64,000 nucleotides of DNA. It comes from Streptomyces sp. NRRL B-24484 (GTDB taxonomy: Bacteria; Actinomycetota; Actinomycetes; Streptomycetales; Streptomycetaceae). The notes below the pieces were generated by a model. The model searched no databases, was not told where the DNA came from, and was given only the letters and a program-made list of their open reading frames with translations. Below are positions 50,228-59,027 of this stretch, piece by piece (the stretch's first letter is position 1; each line of letters opens with the position of its first letter). The translations under genes were made by a program, and so were the position numbers. Location of the stretch: NCBI RefSeq assembly GCF_000717715.1, contig NZ_JOAI01000026.1, positions 1-64,000 of the forward strand. The letters run 5' to 3'.

Positions 50228-51544
50228 TCATCGCGGCGGGTTACCTCCCTGGTGGGGGTTCTGGTAGGGCTGCTGCTGGGGGTACCCGGGAGGCGGCGGC
50301 TGGGTGCCGTAGGGCTGCTGCGCGGGCGGCCAGCCGGGTGCCCCTCCGTAGGGCGCCGCACCGTACGGGGCCTGGCCCTGCGGGGGCACCGGGACGGCCG
50401 GCGGTCGGCGGCGGCTGCGGGTCACCGCGACGATCACCACGACCAGCAGGACGCCCAGGACGGCGAGCGCGCCAAGCACCATCAGCGGGGTGACGCCACC
50501 GAAGACGGAGGCCTTGCCCACGGGCTGCGACACCGGCGCGTTCGAGGCGGTGCCCGGTGCGGCCGCACCCCCCGGCGCGGTCAGCGGTCCTTCCTTGCTG
50601 CCCGCCGGGATGTCCATGGTGAGCGCCTCGTAGGGGCGGATCACGCCGTACCCGAAGTGCGGGTCCGGAAGCTTGGCGCCGGCGGCGGACGGCGGGACGG
50701 CGGCCGACTTGACCAGCCGGTCGGCCACCTGGCCTGCGGTGAGCTGGGGGAACTTGGCCCGGACGAGGGCCGCGGCGCCCGACACGTAGGCCGTCGCGTC
50801 GGACGTCCCGTCCGCGAGGCAGTACTGGCTGGACCCGCACTTGCCCGCGCTCACGATGTCGACGCCGGGCGCGGCCAGCCGGACCTCGGGCCCGGAGTTG
50901 GAGTCCGACCAGACCTCGGAGGACTTGTCCGCGGCCGCCACGGCGAGGACGCCCGGCAGGTTCGCGGGGTTCGCGACCGCGCCGCCGGTGTTCCCCGCGC
51001 CGGCGACCACCAGGACGTCGTGCTGGTACGCGTAGGCGACCGCACCCTCCATCTCGCTGTTGGTGACGGTGGCCGCCTGCGAGATGTTGATGACCTTCGC
51101 CCCGTGCTCGACCGCCCAGCGGATGCCCTGCGGGATCACGTCGAGGGCGCTGGCGTCGCCCTTGTAGACGGGGAGGATCTTCGCCCCGGGCGCCAGGCCG
51201 ACGACACCGGCGTCGGCACCGTGCCCGTGGCCGGCGATGAGACTCGCCATCCCCGTGCCGTGCGAGTCCGTCGGCCGGGTGTTGAGGTTCTTGCCGCTCT
51301 GGTCGTAGCCGGGCAGGACCTGGCCGGTGAGGTCGGGGTGGGTGGCGTCGACGCCGCTGTCGATGACGGCGACGACCACGCCGTTGCCCTTGCTGACGGA
51401 CCAGACCTTGTCGAGCTTGAAGTACTGGTTGGCCCACTGCCCGTCCCGGACCTGGTCCGCGGACGCCCCGGGGGCGGCCGTCAGCAGCAGTGCACCTGCC
51501 AATGTCGTGGCACCCAGCACCCGCATGGCCCTGGTCAGCGTCAT
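50228..51544 (-). CDS. Type VII secretion-associated serine protease (mycosin), cassette 2
   Basis: 438 aa. Signal peptide 1-29, Asp62 (VIDSG), His95 (SHGTGM), Ser248 (GTSDATAY), and a disulfide loop Cys236-Cys242 by position. A membrane helix near 350-375 is followed by a Pro/Gln/Gly/Tyr-rich tail of about 60 residues (QAPYGAAPYGGAP..., PQQQPYQNPHQ). Codon use is GC-ending throughout, unlike cassette 1. Here the mycosin precedes the WXG pair, whereas in cassette 1 it follows. The ATG at 51544 is one of two close starts; the long open frame upstream is not coding. Confidence 0.93.
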   Translation of the reverse strand: MTLTRAMRVLGATTLAGALLLTAAPGASADQVRDGQWANQYFKLDKVWSVSKGNGVVVAVIDSGVDATHPDLTGQVLPGYDQSGKNLNTRPTDSHGTGMASLIAGHGHGADAGVVGLAPGAKILPVYKGDASALDVIPQGIRWAVEHGAKVINISQAATVTNSEMEGAVAYAYQHDVLVVAGAGNTGGAVANPANLPGVLAVAAADKSSEVWSDSNSGPEVRLAAPGVDIVSAGKCGSSQYCLADGTSDATAYVSGAAALVRAKFPQLTAGQVADRLVKSAAVPPSAAGAKLPDPHFGYGVIRPYEALTMDIPAGSKEGPLTAPGGAAAPGTASNAPVSQPVGKASVFGGVTPLMVLGALAVLGVLLVVVIVAVTRSRRRPPAVPVPPQGQAPYGAAPYGGAPGWPPAQQPYGTQPPPPGYPQQQPYQNPHQGGNPPR

Positions 51545-51690
51545 CACTACCCCGTCAGTCGTCTTCTGCTGCCCGTACGTCCTCGCAACGCCCCCACGTG
51601 CACAGGGCGCTCCGATCGTATCGTCTGTCCGGGCGCAGGCTGACGCGGCATCGGCCGACCGGCCTGCGGGAACGGGGAACGGACGGCGTG

Positions 51691-53961
51691 TCAGCCGGTG
51701 GCGACGGCGTCCTCCGGGAGGATCGGCAGGCGGCCGACCGGCATGCCGGTGGCGGCGCGGACGGCGGCGGCGACCGCCGCGGGCGCGACCACCGCGGGCA
51801 CCGCACTGACCGCCTTGGCACCGAAGGTCGCGACCACGTCGCGCTCCTCGACCAGGGCGGCGATCCGGATGTCGGGGGTGTCGAGCGCGGTCGGCAGCCG
51901 GTAGCCGGTGAGCGAGGCGTTGACGGGCCGACCGCCCTCGGTGCGCAGGTTCTCCATCAGGGCGAGGCCGACGCCCTGGGCGACGGCGCCCTCGATGCGG
52001 TCCTCGATCTGGCGGGGGTTCAGGGCGCAGCCGACGTCCTGCGCGACGGTGACGTCCACCACCCGGACGGCGCCGAGTTCGATGTCCACGTCGACGACGG
52101 CCCGCATCGCGCAGAAGGCGATGGAGACGAAGGCGTCGCCCTGCCCGTTCTCGTCCAGCGGCTCGGTGGGGTGCGGCCGGCACTGGGCGGTGGCCCAGAG
52201 CTCCTTGCCCTCCAGGGCCTCGGCGACCGGCATGCCGAGCACCCCGTCGTACGAGGTGATCTTGCCGTCGGCGATCGAGAGCAGCTCGACGGACATGCCG
52301 AAGTTTGCCGCGATCGGCTGCAGCAGCTGGTGGCGGACCATCAGCGCGGCCTTCTCGACGGCGCCGCCGGACACCCAGGTGTGCCGGCCGCGGGCGGACG
52401 GGCCGGCCGCGGGCTGGTCGCTGTCGACGGGGGCGACGTACACCTCGGAGACGCCGAGGACGCTCTGCACGATCTGCCGGGCGAGGGTGGCGAAGCCCTG
52501 GCCGGCGTCGACGGCGGCGCAGATGACGGTGGCGTGGTCGCCGCTGACCCGCACGGTCGCGGTGGAGACCTCGTCCTCGCCCTCGGCGCCGAGCATGTGC
52601 ACCATGCCGACGGCGTAGCCGATGCCGCGGCGGACGGCCGCCGGGTCGCCGGCGCCGCCGGGCCCGCCGGGCAGCAGCCAGTCGGCCTCCGGGTCGTCGA
52701 CCGGGAGGGCGGGCAGCGGGAGTTCGGTGACCGCGTCGAGCAGCGCCTCGACCGGGGCCGGGCAGGTGACCGCCTGGCCGGTGGGCAGCGGGTCGCCGGT
52801 GGCCATGGCGTTGCGGCGGCGGATCTCCAGCGGCTCGATGCCGACCTGCTTGGCGAGCTGGTCCAGCTGGGACTCGTAGGCGAAGCAGGTCTGCAGTGCG
52901 CCCTCACCGCGCATCCGGCCGGCCGGCGGGTTGTTGGTGCGCACCGCCCAGGCGTCGACGAAGACGTTGGGGCAGGTGTACGGGCCGACGGAGAAGGCGG
53001 TGGCGGCGGCGAGCGTCTCGGCGGAGACGTCGGCGTAGGCGCCGCCGTCGAGCAGGATCTGCGCCTCGACCTTGACCAGCTTGCCCTCGGCGTCCGCGTG
53101 GTGGCGGTAGCGCAGCAGGGCGGGGTGCCGGGAGGTGTGGGTGTGGAAGGACTCCTCGCGGGTGAGGGTCATCTTCACCGGGCGGCCGGTGCGCAGCGCC
53201 AGCAGGGCGAGCAGCACCTGGAAGGAGAGCGCCTCGCGGTCGGTGGCGGCGCCGGGGACGCCGGTGACGACGGTGCGCACCCGGTCGGGGTCGAGGCCGA
53301 GGCAGGCGGCGGTGCGGTCGCGGTCGCCGTGCGGGTCGGTGGTGGAGAGGTGGAGTTCGACACCGCCGTCGGGGCGGGGCACGGCGAGGCCGGCCTCGGC
53401 GCCGATCGGCGCCGGGTCCTGCCGGCCGACCTGGTAGAGGCCCTCGACGACGAACTCGCCGACCGCCTCCGGGTCGCCGGTGCGCAGCGGGAGGTGGCGG
53501 AAGAGGTTGCCGTCGGGGTGCAGCGGCGGGGCGTTGAAGGCGGCCTCGGGGTCGGTGACGGCCTCCAGCACCTCGTACTCGACGGCGACGAGGGACGCGG
53601 CCAGCCGGGCGGTGTCGGGGGTCTCGGCGGCGACGGCGGCGATCGGTTCGCCGTGGTGGCGGACGACCTCGGAGGCGAGCACCGGCCGGTCGCCGGGGTC
53701 GGGGCAGGAGGCCAGGTCGGTGGCGGTGACGACGGCGTGCACGCCGGGCAGCGCGAGCGCGGCGGAGGTGTCGACGGAGACGATCCGGGCGTGCGCGTGC
53801 GGCGCGCGCAGCACGGCGCCCCAGAGGAGGCCCTCGGCCCAGAGGTCGGCGGCGTACGGGTAGATGCCGAGCGCCTTGGGGAGGGCGTCGGTACGCAGCG
53901 GGGAGCTGCCGAGTCCGAACGGTTCGGGCGCCGGGGTGTCCTGCTCGGTGGGCGCGGTCAT
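51691..53961 (-). CDS. Xanthine dehydrogenase-family molybdenum subunit
   Basis: 756 aa molybdopterin-binding subunit of a molybdenum hydroxylase. It has LWGAVLRAPHAHARI, the substrate-channel and cofactor segments GRHTWVSGGAVEKAALM and QGDAFVSIAFCAMRAVVDVDIELGAVRVVDVTVAQDVGCALNP. At the C-terminus FGAKAVSAVPAVVAPAAVAAAVRAATG replaces the family consensus in which G-V-G-E-x-P carries the catalytic glutamate. The glutamate is absent, so activity or mechanism may differ. The ATG overlaps the FeS subunit stop (ATGA). Substrate unknown. Confidence 0.9.
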   Translation of the reverse strand: MTAPTEQDTPAPEPFGLGSSPLRTDALPKALGIYPYAADLWAEGLLWGAVLRAPHAHARIVSVDTSAALALPGVHAVVTATDLASCPDPGDRPVLASEVVRHHGEPIAAVAAETPDTARLAASLVAVEYEVLEAVTDPEAAFNAPPLHPDGNLFRHLPLRTGDPEAVGEFVVEGLYQVGRQDPAPIGAEAGLAVPRPDGGVELHLSTTDPHGDRDRTAACLGLDPDRVRTVVTGVPGAATDREALSFQVLLALLALRTGRPVKMTLTREESFHTHTSRHPALLRYRHHADAEGKLVKVEAQILLDGGAYADVSAETLAAATAFSVGPYTCPNVFVDAWAVRTNNPPAGRMRGEGALQTCFAYESQLDQLAKQVGIEPLEIRRRNAMATGDPLPTGQAVTCPAPVEALLDAVTELPLPALPVDDPEADWLLPGGPGGAGDPAAVRRGIGYAVGMVHMLGAEGEDEVSTATVRVSGDHATVICAAVDAGQGFATLARQIVQSVLGVSEVYVAPVDSDQPAAGPSARGRHTWVSGGAVEKAALMVRHQLLQPIAANFGMSVELLSIADGKITSYDGVLGMPVAEALEGKELWATAQCRPHPTEPLDENGQGDAFVSIAFCAMRAVVDVDIELGAVRVVDVTVAQDVGCALNPRQIEDRIEGAVAQGVGLALMENLRTEGGRPVNASLTGYRLPTALDTPDIRIAALVEERDVVATFGAKAVSAVPAVVAPAAVAAAVRAATGMPVGRLPILPEDAVATG

Positions 53962-55211
53962 GCGTTCTCGTCCTCGGGGAGCCTGATGCCGTGGGCGGGG
54001 GTGGTGCCGTCGTAGCCGGCCGGGCCCGGGTGGCCCGGGTGGCCCGTGTGGCCGGCGGCCGTGTCGTAGCCGGTGGCGGGTTCGTAGACCGGGCTGTCGT
54101 AGCCGGCGGGGCCGACGTAGACCTGGCCGGTGTCGTAGCCGCCCTCGTAGACGGGGGCGCCGTCGTAGTGGGCCTGGTCCGGCAGGGGGGTGCCGTGCGG
54201 CGGGGTGGCGCCGTAGGGGACGGCCTCGTAGGCGGTGCCGTGCGCGGGCGTCGGGATGTACGGGGTGCCGTGCGCGGGGGTGGTGTCGTGGGCCGGGCCG
54301 TCGTGGGCGGTGCCGTGGGCGGGGGTGGCCTCGTAGAGCCCGGTGTCGTACGGGGCGGTCTCGTGGCCGGGGGCCTGGGCGGGTGCCGGGACGTAGCCGA
54401 GGTAGCCCTCGGCGGGCTGCGGCGGCTGGTAGTAGCCGGTGTCGTAGCCCCCGTCGGCGGGTGCGGCCGGGGCGGCGGGCTGCTCCGGGGCCGCGGCCCG
54501 GTGGGCGGCGGCGTACTGGTCGGCCTCGACCCAGAGCTCGGAGTCGGCGTAGAGCGGGAGTTCGCCGGCGAGCGCGAGGTCGGCGGCGGACTGCTGGCCG
54601 GCCGCGGGGGCGGGCGCCGCCGCGGCGTCGTCGGCGTGTGCGGCCGGAGCGGCGTCGGCCTGTTCGGCTGCGGCCTCGGCGGCGTCGAGTTCGGCCTCCA
54701 GCTCGGCCTCGCGGGCCTGGGCGACGGTCTGCACGGCGGCGAGGACGCCGCGGTAGCCGGTGCAGCGGCAGAGGTTGCCGCACAGGGCCTGGCGGGCCTC
54801 GACGTCGGTGGGGCGGTGGTTGCGCTGCAGCAGGTCGTGGACGGCCATGGCGAGGCCGGGGGTGCAGTAGCCGCACTGGACGGCGCCGGACTCGGCGAGC
54901 GCCTGCTGGACGTCGCTGGCGGTGCCGGCCCCGGAGAGGCCCTCGACGGTGGCGATCTCGCTGTCGGCGGCGAGCGCCGCGGGAACCAGGCAGCCGGCGA
55001 CCAGCTGGCCGTCGACCTGGACGGTGCAGGCGCCGCACTCGCCCTGCTCGCAGCCGTCCTTGGCGCCGGCCAGGCCGAGCCGCTCGCGGAGCACGTAGAG
55101 CAGGCTCTCGCCGATCCAGGCGTCGTTGACCGGCCGTTCGAAGCCGTTGACCCGCAGCGTGTACGAGGCGCAGGGGCGCACGTCGCCGAGGCCGTTGAGT
55201 TCGTCCGTCAC
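53958..55211 (-). CDS. [2Fe-2S] subunit with long repeat tail
   Basis: 417 aa. Residues 1-165 are a normal iron-sulfur subunit, with cluster ligands in CEQGECGACTV...GC and CGYCTPG...CGNLCRCTGY. Residues 170-417 are a low-complexity extension with repeated TPAHGT-type units (five to six copies), YDTG and Pro/Ala/Tyr-rich stretches; known subunits end near 165-200. The tail is very unlikely to be part of the electron-transfer fold. It is encoded continuously with a sensible frame and stop, so it is real. ATG overlaps the FAD subunit stop (ATGA). Confidence 0.9.
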   Translation of the reverse strand: MTDELNGLGDVRPCASYTLRVNGFERPVNDAWIGESLLYVLRERLGLAGAKDGCEQGECGACTVQVDGQLVAGCLVPAALAADSEIATVEGLSGAGTASDVQQALAESGAVQCGYCTPGLAMAVHDLLQRNHRPTDVEARQALCGNLCRCTGYRGVLAAVQTVAQAREAELEAELDAAEAAAEQADAAPAAHADDAAAAPAPAAGQQSAADLALAGELPLYADSELWVEADQYAAAHRAAAPEQPAAPAAPADGGYDTGYYQPPQPAEGYLGYVPAPAQAPGHETAPYDTGLYEATPAHGTAHDGPAHDTTPAHGTPYIPTPAHGTAYEAVPYGATPPHGTPLPDQAHYDGAPVYEGGYDTGQVYVGPAGYDSPVYEPATGYDTAAGHTGHPGHPGPAGYDGTTPAHGIRLPEDENA

Positions 55212-56089
55212 TTCAGCGCCCTTCCCAGTGCCCGGCGGGCCAGCACCGCCACGGTACGCCGCTGGCGCACGAGGGTGGCCGCCACCCCCTCGCCGGCGCC
55301 CTCCAGGGCGGCGTCGGGGATGCAGGCGGCGGCGACGTACTCGCCGAAGGCGGCGAGCGCGGCGGGGTCGATGGGCTGGGCGCCGTCCTCGCCGCGGACG
55401 TCCCAGTCGATGCAGCCGGCGACCCAGGCCTCGGCCTCGTGCGGGCGCAGCGGCACGGGGGCGACGGCGCCGACGGCGCAGCGCACGGCGCGCCGGGCGG
55501 GGTCGAGGACGAGGGCGACGGAGGCGGCGGCGCGGGCGGGGCCGCTGCGGCCGCCGGCCTTGAGGAAGACCTGCGGGGCGTGCAGCAGCGGGACGCGCAC
55601 CCAGGTGAGGAGCTCGCCGGGGCGCAGCGGGTCGAGGCCGGTGAGCAGGTGGGTGACCGGGACGTCGCGGGTGGCGCCGGAGCGGGTGAGGGTGGCGGTG
55701 GCCTCCAGCGCGGCGAGCACCGGCAGGGTGTCGCCGGCGGCCGCGGCGGTGGCGATGTTGCCGCCGAGGGTGCCGACGTTGCGGACCTGCGGCGGGCCGG
55801 CGGTGCGGGCGGCGTCGGCGAGGGCGGGGATGAGGGCGGCGAAGTCGGGGCGGTCCATCCGGGCGTGGGTGAGTCCGGCGCCGAGCACGGCGGTGCCGCC
55901 GTCCTCGTAGCGCCAGCCGCGCAGCTCGGTGATCCGGCCGAGGCCGATCAGTGCGGCGGGGCGCAGCCGTCCCGCGTTGACCGCCTCCATGAGGTCGGTC
56001 GCGCCGGCCACCGGGACGGCTCCCGGGGTCGCGGCCAGCGCGTCGACGGCCTCGTCGACCGAGGCCGGCAGCATGATCGTCCGGTTCAC
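55208..56089 (-). CDS. FAD-binding subunit of a molybdenum hydroxylase
   Basis: 293 aa, the family length. FAD-binding motifs GATDLMEAVNAGRLRPAALIGLGRITELRG, ARTAGPPQVRNVGTLGGNIATAAAAGDTLPVLAALEA and a C-terminal domain with RQRRTVAVLARRAL. GTG at 56089 (VNRTIMLPAS) is the start; a ten-codon ORF (MSKWSTVESW) overlaps it by GTGA and may couple translation. First gene of the operon FAD-FeS-Mo. Confidence 0.9.
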   Translation of the reverse strand: MNRTIMLPASVDEAVDALAATPGAVPVAGATDLMEAVNAGRLRPAALIGLGRITELRGWRYEDGGTAVLGAGLTHARMDRPDFAALIPALADAARTAGPPQVRNVGTLGGNIATAAAAGDTLPVLAALEATATLTRSGATRDVPVTHLLTGLDPLRPGELLTWVRVPLLHAPQVFLKAGGRSGPARAAASVALVLDPARRAVRCAVGAVAPVPLRPHEAEAWVAGCIDWDVRGEDGAQPIDPAALAAFGEYVAAACIPDAALEGAGEGVAATLVRQRRTVAVLARRALGRALK

Positions 56090-56402
56090 CAGGATTCCAC
56101 CGTGCTCCACTTGCTCATCAACTGCCCTGCCCTCCCCACCGGCAGTGCGGCCTGGCCCGTAGGGTACGGGCGATCGGGCCGGGTTGGGCAACTCTGGCAC
56201 ACAATGCCGGGTGATCACTTGCCGGGTGACCGAGCGGTGAGGGCAATACCGGACGAATCAGGCCACAAAACGCGGCGAACCGGAAGGCCTCCGCCCGGAT
56301 GTTCATCGGATATTGACCTGACGCGGCAGCAGGTAGGACGGGGTCCGCGGGGTGCGGACGCCCCGCGCACGCGGTTGACGCACGCGGGGCGCGGCGCCGG
56401 CG
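56090..56402. other. Region between the hydroxylase operon and the GH20 gene
   Basis: 313 bases. It carries the hydroxylase promoter on the minus strand and the 3' flank of the GH20 gene. GATGTTCATCGGATATTGACC near 56300 is AT-richer than the surroundings, but I see no complete promoter or operator. Confidence 0.4.
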
Positions 56403-58046
56403 TCAGGGGCCCTCGGCCGGCCGGCCGGCGACCCCGGGGCGGCGCTGCCAGGGGTGCGGCCCGCCGGGCGGCCGGTACTCGACGCCGAGGGCGTCCAGAC
56501 GCGGGTAGTGGCCCGCCATCCGCCGCTCGAACCCGGCCCAGTCCCGCTCGGCCGGGTCGCGCGGCAGGTCGGACCAGGCGACCTCGGCGAACGCGGCGAG
56601 CCGCGGGAAGGCCCGGTAGTCGACGTCGCGGGCGCTCGTCATGAACTCGGTCCACAGGTTGGCCTGGGTGCCGATCACCCGGGCGGCCGCGTCGCCGTCC
56701 AGCTCCGGCGGGACGGGTTCGAAGCGGTAGACGTCCTCCAGGGTGCGGACGTAGCCGACCGGGATCGGCTCGTCCCCGCCCGGGGCCTGCCGGTGGTCGA
56801 GGTAGACGTGCTGCTCCGGGCACATCACCACGTCGTGGCCGGCCCGGGCGGCCGCGATGCCGCCCTCGTAGCCGCGCCAGGAGGAGACGGCGGCGCCCGG
56901 TGCGAGGCCGCCCTCCAGGATCTCGTCCCAGCCGATCAGGCGGCGGCCGCGGTCGGCCAGCCAGCGGTCGAAGTGGCGGATGAACCAGCTCTGCAGCCCG
57001 TCCTCGCCGTCCACCCCGAGCTCGGCGATCCGGGCCTGCGCGGCGGGGCTGGCCCGCCACTGGTCCTTGGGGCACTCGTCGCCGCCGAGGTGGACGAACT
57101 CGGACGGGAAGACCTCCAGGACCTCCTCCAGCACCTCCTCGAAGAAGCGCAGGGTCGCGTCGGAGACGTTCAGCACGTTGGGGTTGATCCCCCAGTCCGT
57201 CCAGACCCCGAGCGCCGCGGTGTCCACCGCGTCGGTGTTGCCGAGTTCGGGGTACGCGGCGATCGCGGCCTGGGAGTGCCCGGGCAGGTCGATCTCCGGC
57301 ACCACCGTGATGTGCCGCTCGGCGGCGTACGCGACGATCTCGCGCAGGTCGTCCTGGGTGTAGTGGCCGCCGTGCGGGCGGTCGTCGCGGCGGTCCGCGG
57401 AGCGGTAGCCGACCATGGACCGCTCCCGCCAGCCGCCGACCGCGGTGAGCCGCGGGTGGCGCCGGACCTCGATCCGCCAGCCCTGGTCGTCGGTGAGGTG
57501 CAGGTGCAGGACGTTCAGCTTGTGCGCCGCCATCAGGTCGAGGAAGCGCAGCACGTCGGCCTTGGGCAGGAAGTGCCGGGCGACGTCCAGCAGCACGCCG
57601 CGCCAGCCGAACCGCGGGGCGTCCTCGATCCGCACCGCGGGCAGCACCCAGTCCGTTCCGGGCAGCGGGGCGCGGCGGTAGATCCGCGGGTCGAACAGCT
57701 GGCGCAGCGTCTGCGCGGCGTGGAACAGGCCCGCCCCGGCGCCGCCGCGCAGGACGGCGCCGTACTCGTGCACCGACAGCGCGTAGGCCTCCGGGCCGCC
57801 CGAGGCGAGCAGCTCCGGGTCGGTGTGCAGGCTGACGGTCTGCCGCAGCAGCCGGCCCTGCTCCGTGGTGCAGGCGTCGAGGGCGAAGCCGGTCGCGGCG
57901 GAGAGCTCGGCGCGCAGCCACCGGGCGACGGCCTGCGCCGCCGGCCCGTCGGCGGCGATCCTGGTCCCGGGGTGCAGCCGGAAGCTCCAGGGGCCGGGTG
58001 CCCCGTCGTCGGCCTTCAGGTGCCGTGGGGCGGGGATGAGGTCCAT
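56403..58046 (-). CDS. Beta-N-acetylhexosaminidase (GH20)
   Basis: Cleaves terminal GlcNAc/GalNAc from chitobiose and glycoproteins; 547 aa. The catalytic pair Asp323-Glu324 lies in HLGGDECPKDQW; the substrate-pocket TRP and aromatic residues occur in DQGWRIEVRRHPRL and SSWRGYEGG. The absence of a signal peptide suggests a cytoplasmic enzyme acting on imported chitobiose. ATG at 58046 (MDLIPAPRHL) with AGGA upstream, an alternative is 58055. A dre-type operator lies 23-48 bases upstream. Confidence 0.92.
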   Translation of the reverse strand: MDLIPAPRHLKADDGAPGPWSFRLHPGTRIAADGPAAQAVARWLRAELSAATGFALDACTTEQGRLLRQTVSLHTDPELLASGGPEAYALSVHEYGAVLRGGAGAGLFHAAQTLRQLFDPRIYRRAPLPGTDWVLPAVRIEDAPRFGWRGVLLDVARHFLPKADVLRFLDLMAAHKLNVLHLHLTDDQGWRIEVRRHPRLTAVGGWRERSMVGYRSADRRDDRPHGGHYTQDDLREIVAYAAERHITVVPEIDLPGHSQAAIAAYPELGNTDAVDTAALGVWTDWGINPNVLNVSDATLRFFEEVLEEVLEVFPSEFVHLGGDECPKDQWRASPAAQARIAELGVDGEDGLQSWFIRHFDRWLADRGRRLIGWDEILEGGLAPGAAVSSWRGYEGGIAAARAGHDVVMCPEQHVYLDHRQAPGGDEPIPVGYVRTLEDVYRFEPVPPELDGDAAARVIGTQANLWTEFMTSARDVDYRAFPRLAAFAEVAWSDLPRDPAERDWAGFERRMAGHYPRLDALGVEYRPPGGPHPWQRRPGVAGRPAEGP

Positions 58047-58068
58047 GCGGGCCATCCTGCCCCGTCGC

Positions 58069-58094
58069 CCGGCAGTGGTACAGACCACTGCCGG
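58069..58094. promoter_or_regulatory. DasR operator (dre) upstream of GH20 gene
   Basis: Perfect inverted repeat CCGGCAGTGGT / ACCACTGCCGG (58069-58079 and 58084-58094). Its core AGTGGTACAGACCACT (58074-58089) matches the dre consensus of DasR, the GlcNAc-responsive GntR regulator. It sits in the promoter of the hexosaminidase gene. Confidence 0.85.
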
Positions 58095-58106
58095 ACCGAC
58101 TCGGTG

Positions 58107-58385
58107 CTACTTGTCGTCGCCGCCGCCGTCGCCGCCCTGACCGAGACCCTCGAAGATCTCCTTGCACATCGGGCAGACCGGGTACTTCTTCGGGTCGCGG
58201 CCCGGGACCCAGACCTTGCCGCAGAGCGCCACCACGGGGGACCCGGAGAGGGCGCTCTCCATGATCTTGTCCTTCTGGACGTAGTGCGCGAAGCGCTCGT
58301 GGTCGCCGTCCCCGTGGGACACCTGGGGAACGGGCTCGACCAGGGTGCCGGTGCCGAGTCCGCGCTCGGGCTCAAGAGTGCTCAT
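58107..58385 (-). CDS. DUF3039 protein
   Basis: 92 aa, DUF3039. It contains VQKDKIMESALSGSPVVALCGKVWVPGRDPKKYPVCPMCKEIFE, with three cysteines in a C-x(20)-C-x2-C pattern, compatible with a zinc ribbon. Function unknown. ATG at 58385 (MSTLEPERG). Next to the hexosaminidase but separated from it by the dre site, and probably not coregulated. Confidence 0.88.
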   Translation of the reverse strand: MSTLEPERGLGTGTLVEPVPQVSHGDGDHERFAHYVQKDKIMESALSGSPVVALCGKVWVPGRDPKKYPVCPMCKEIFEGLGQGGDGGGDDK

Positions 58386-58457
58386 GGGTGCCAAGTCTAT
58401 GGGCGCCGCTCCGAAGCGGGCCAGTAGCGCACCCGGCGCCCGGGGCGGCCGCGCGGC

Positions 58458-59027
58458 TCAGTTCATGGTCGGGTCGTCCGGGTAGGTGGCGAGCATCGCC
58501 AGCGGGCCGCGCTGGCGGCGCAGCACCGACCGCCAGAGCCGCTCGGGCTCGGGGCTGGAGACGTCGCCCGGCTCGCAGTCGACGAGGTACCAGGCGCCCT
58601 CGGCGATCTCGGCCTCCAGCTGTCCGGGCGACCAGCCGGAGTACCCGGCGAAGACCCGCATCGCGCCGAGTTCGCCGGCCAGCACCTCGGGCGGCGCCTC
58701 CAGGTCGACCAGGCCGATCGCCCCGTGCACCCGCCGCCAGCCGATCGGCTCCCCGTGGCCGGGCTCGCCGGGCACCACCGCGAGGGCGAGCGCCGAGTCC
58801 AGCGCCACCGGGCCGCCCTGGAAGACGACGGCGGGGCGGCCGGTCAGGTCGGCCCAGCCGTCGAGGACGGTCGCCACCTCCACCGGGGTCGGCCGGTTCA
58901 GCACCACCCCGAGGGCGCCCTGCTCGTCGTGGTCGAGCAGCAGCACCACCGCCCGCGCGAAGTTCGGATCGGTGAGCACGGGCGTCGCGACGAGCAGTCG
59001 GCCGGTGTGGGAGGGGGCCGCGGTCAT
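58458..59027 (-). CDS. YqgE/AlgH family protein
   Basis: 189 aa, family of unknown function with the N-terminal GRLLVATPVLTDPNFARAVVLLLDHDEQGALGVVLNRP, exactly the YqgE signature, and MRVFAGYSGWSPGQLEAEIAEGAWYLVDCEP. ATG at 59027 (MTAAPSH) with GGAT-type sequence upstream. It is divergent from murA. Confidence 0.92.
   Translation of the reverse strand: MTAAPSHTGRLLVATPVLTDPNFARAVVLLLDHDEQGALGVVLNRPTPVEVATVLDGWADLTGRPAVVFQGGPVALDSALALAVVPGEPGHGEPIGWRRVHGAIGLVDLEAPPEVLAGELGAMRVFAGYSGWSPGQLEAEIAEGAWYLVDCEPGDVSSPEPERLWRSVLRRQRGPLAMLATYPDDPTMN

Noticed and set aside
56086..56118. Ten-codon leader peptide MSKWSTVESW before the FAD subunit gene
   Set aside because: The overlap GTGA is attractive, but the ORF is too short, the ribosome-binding site is weak and there is no motif support.
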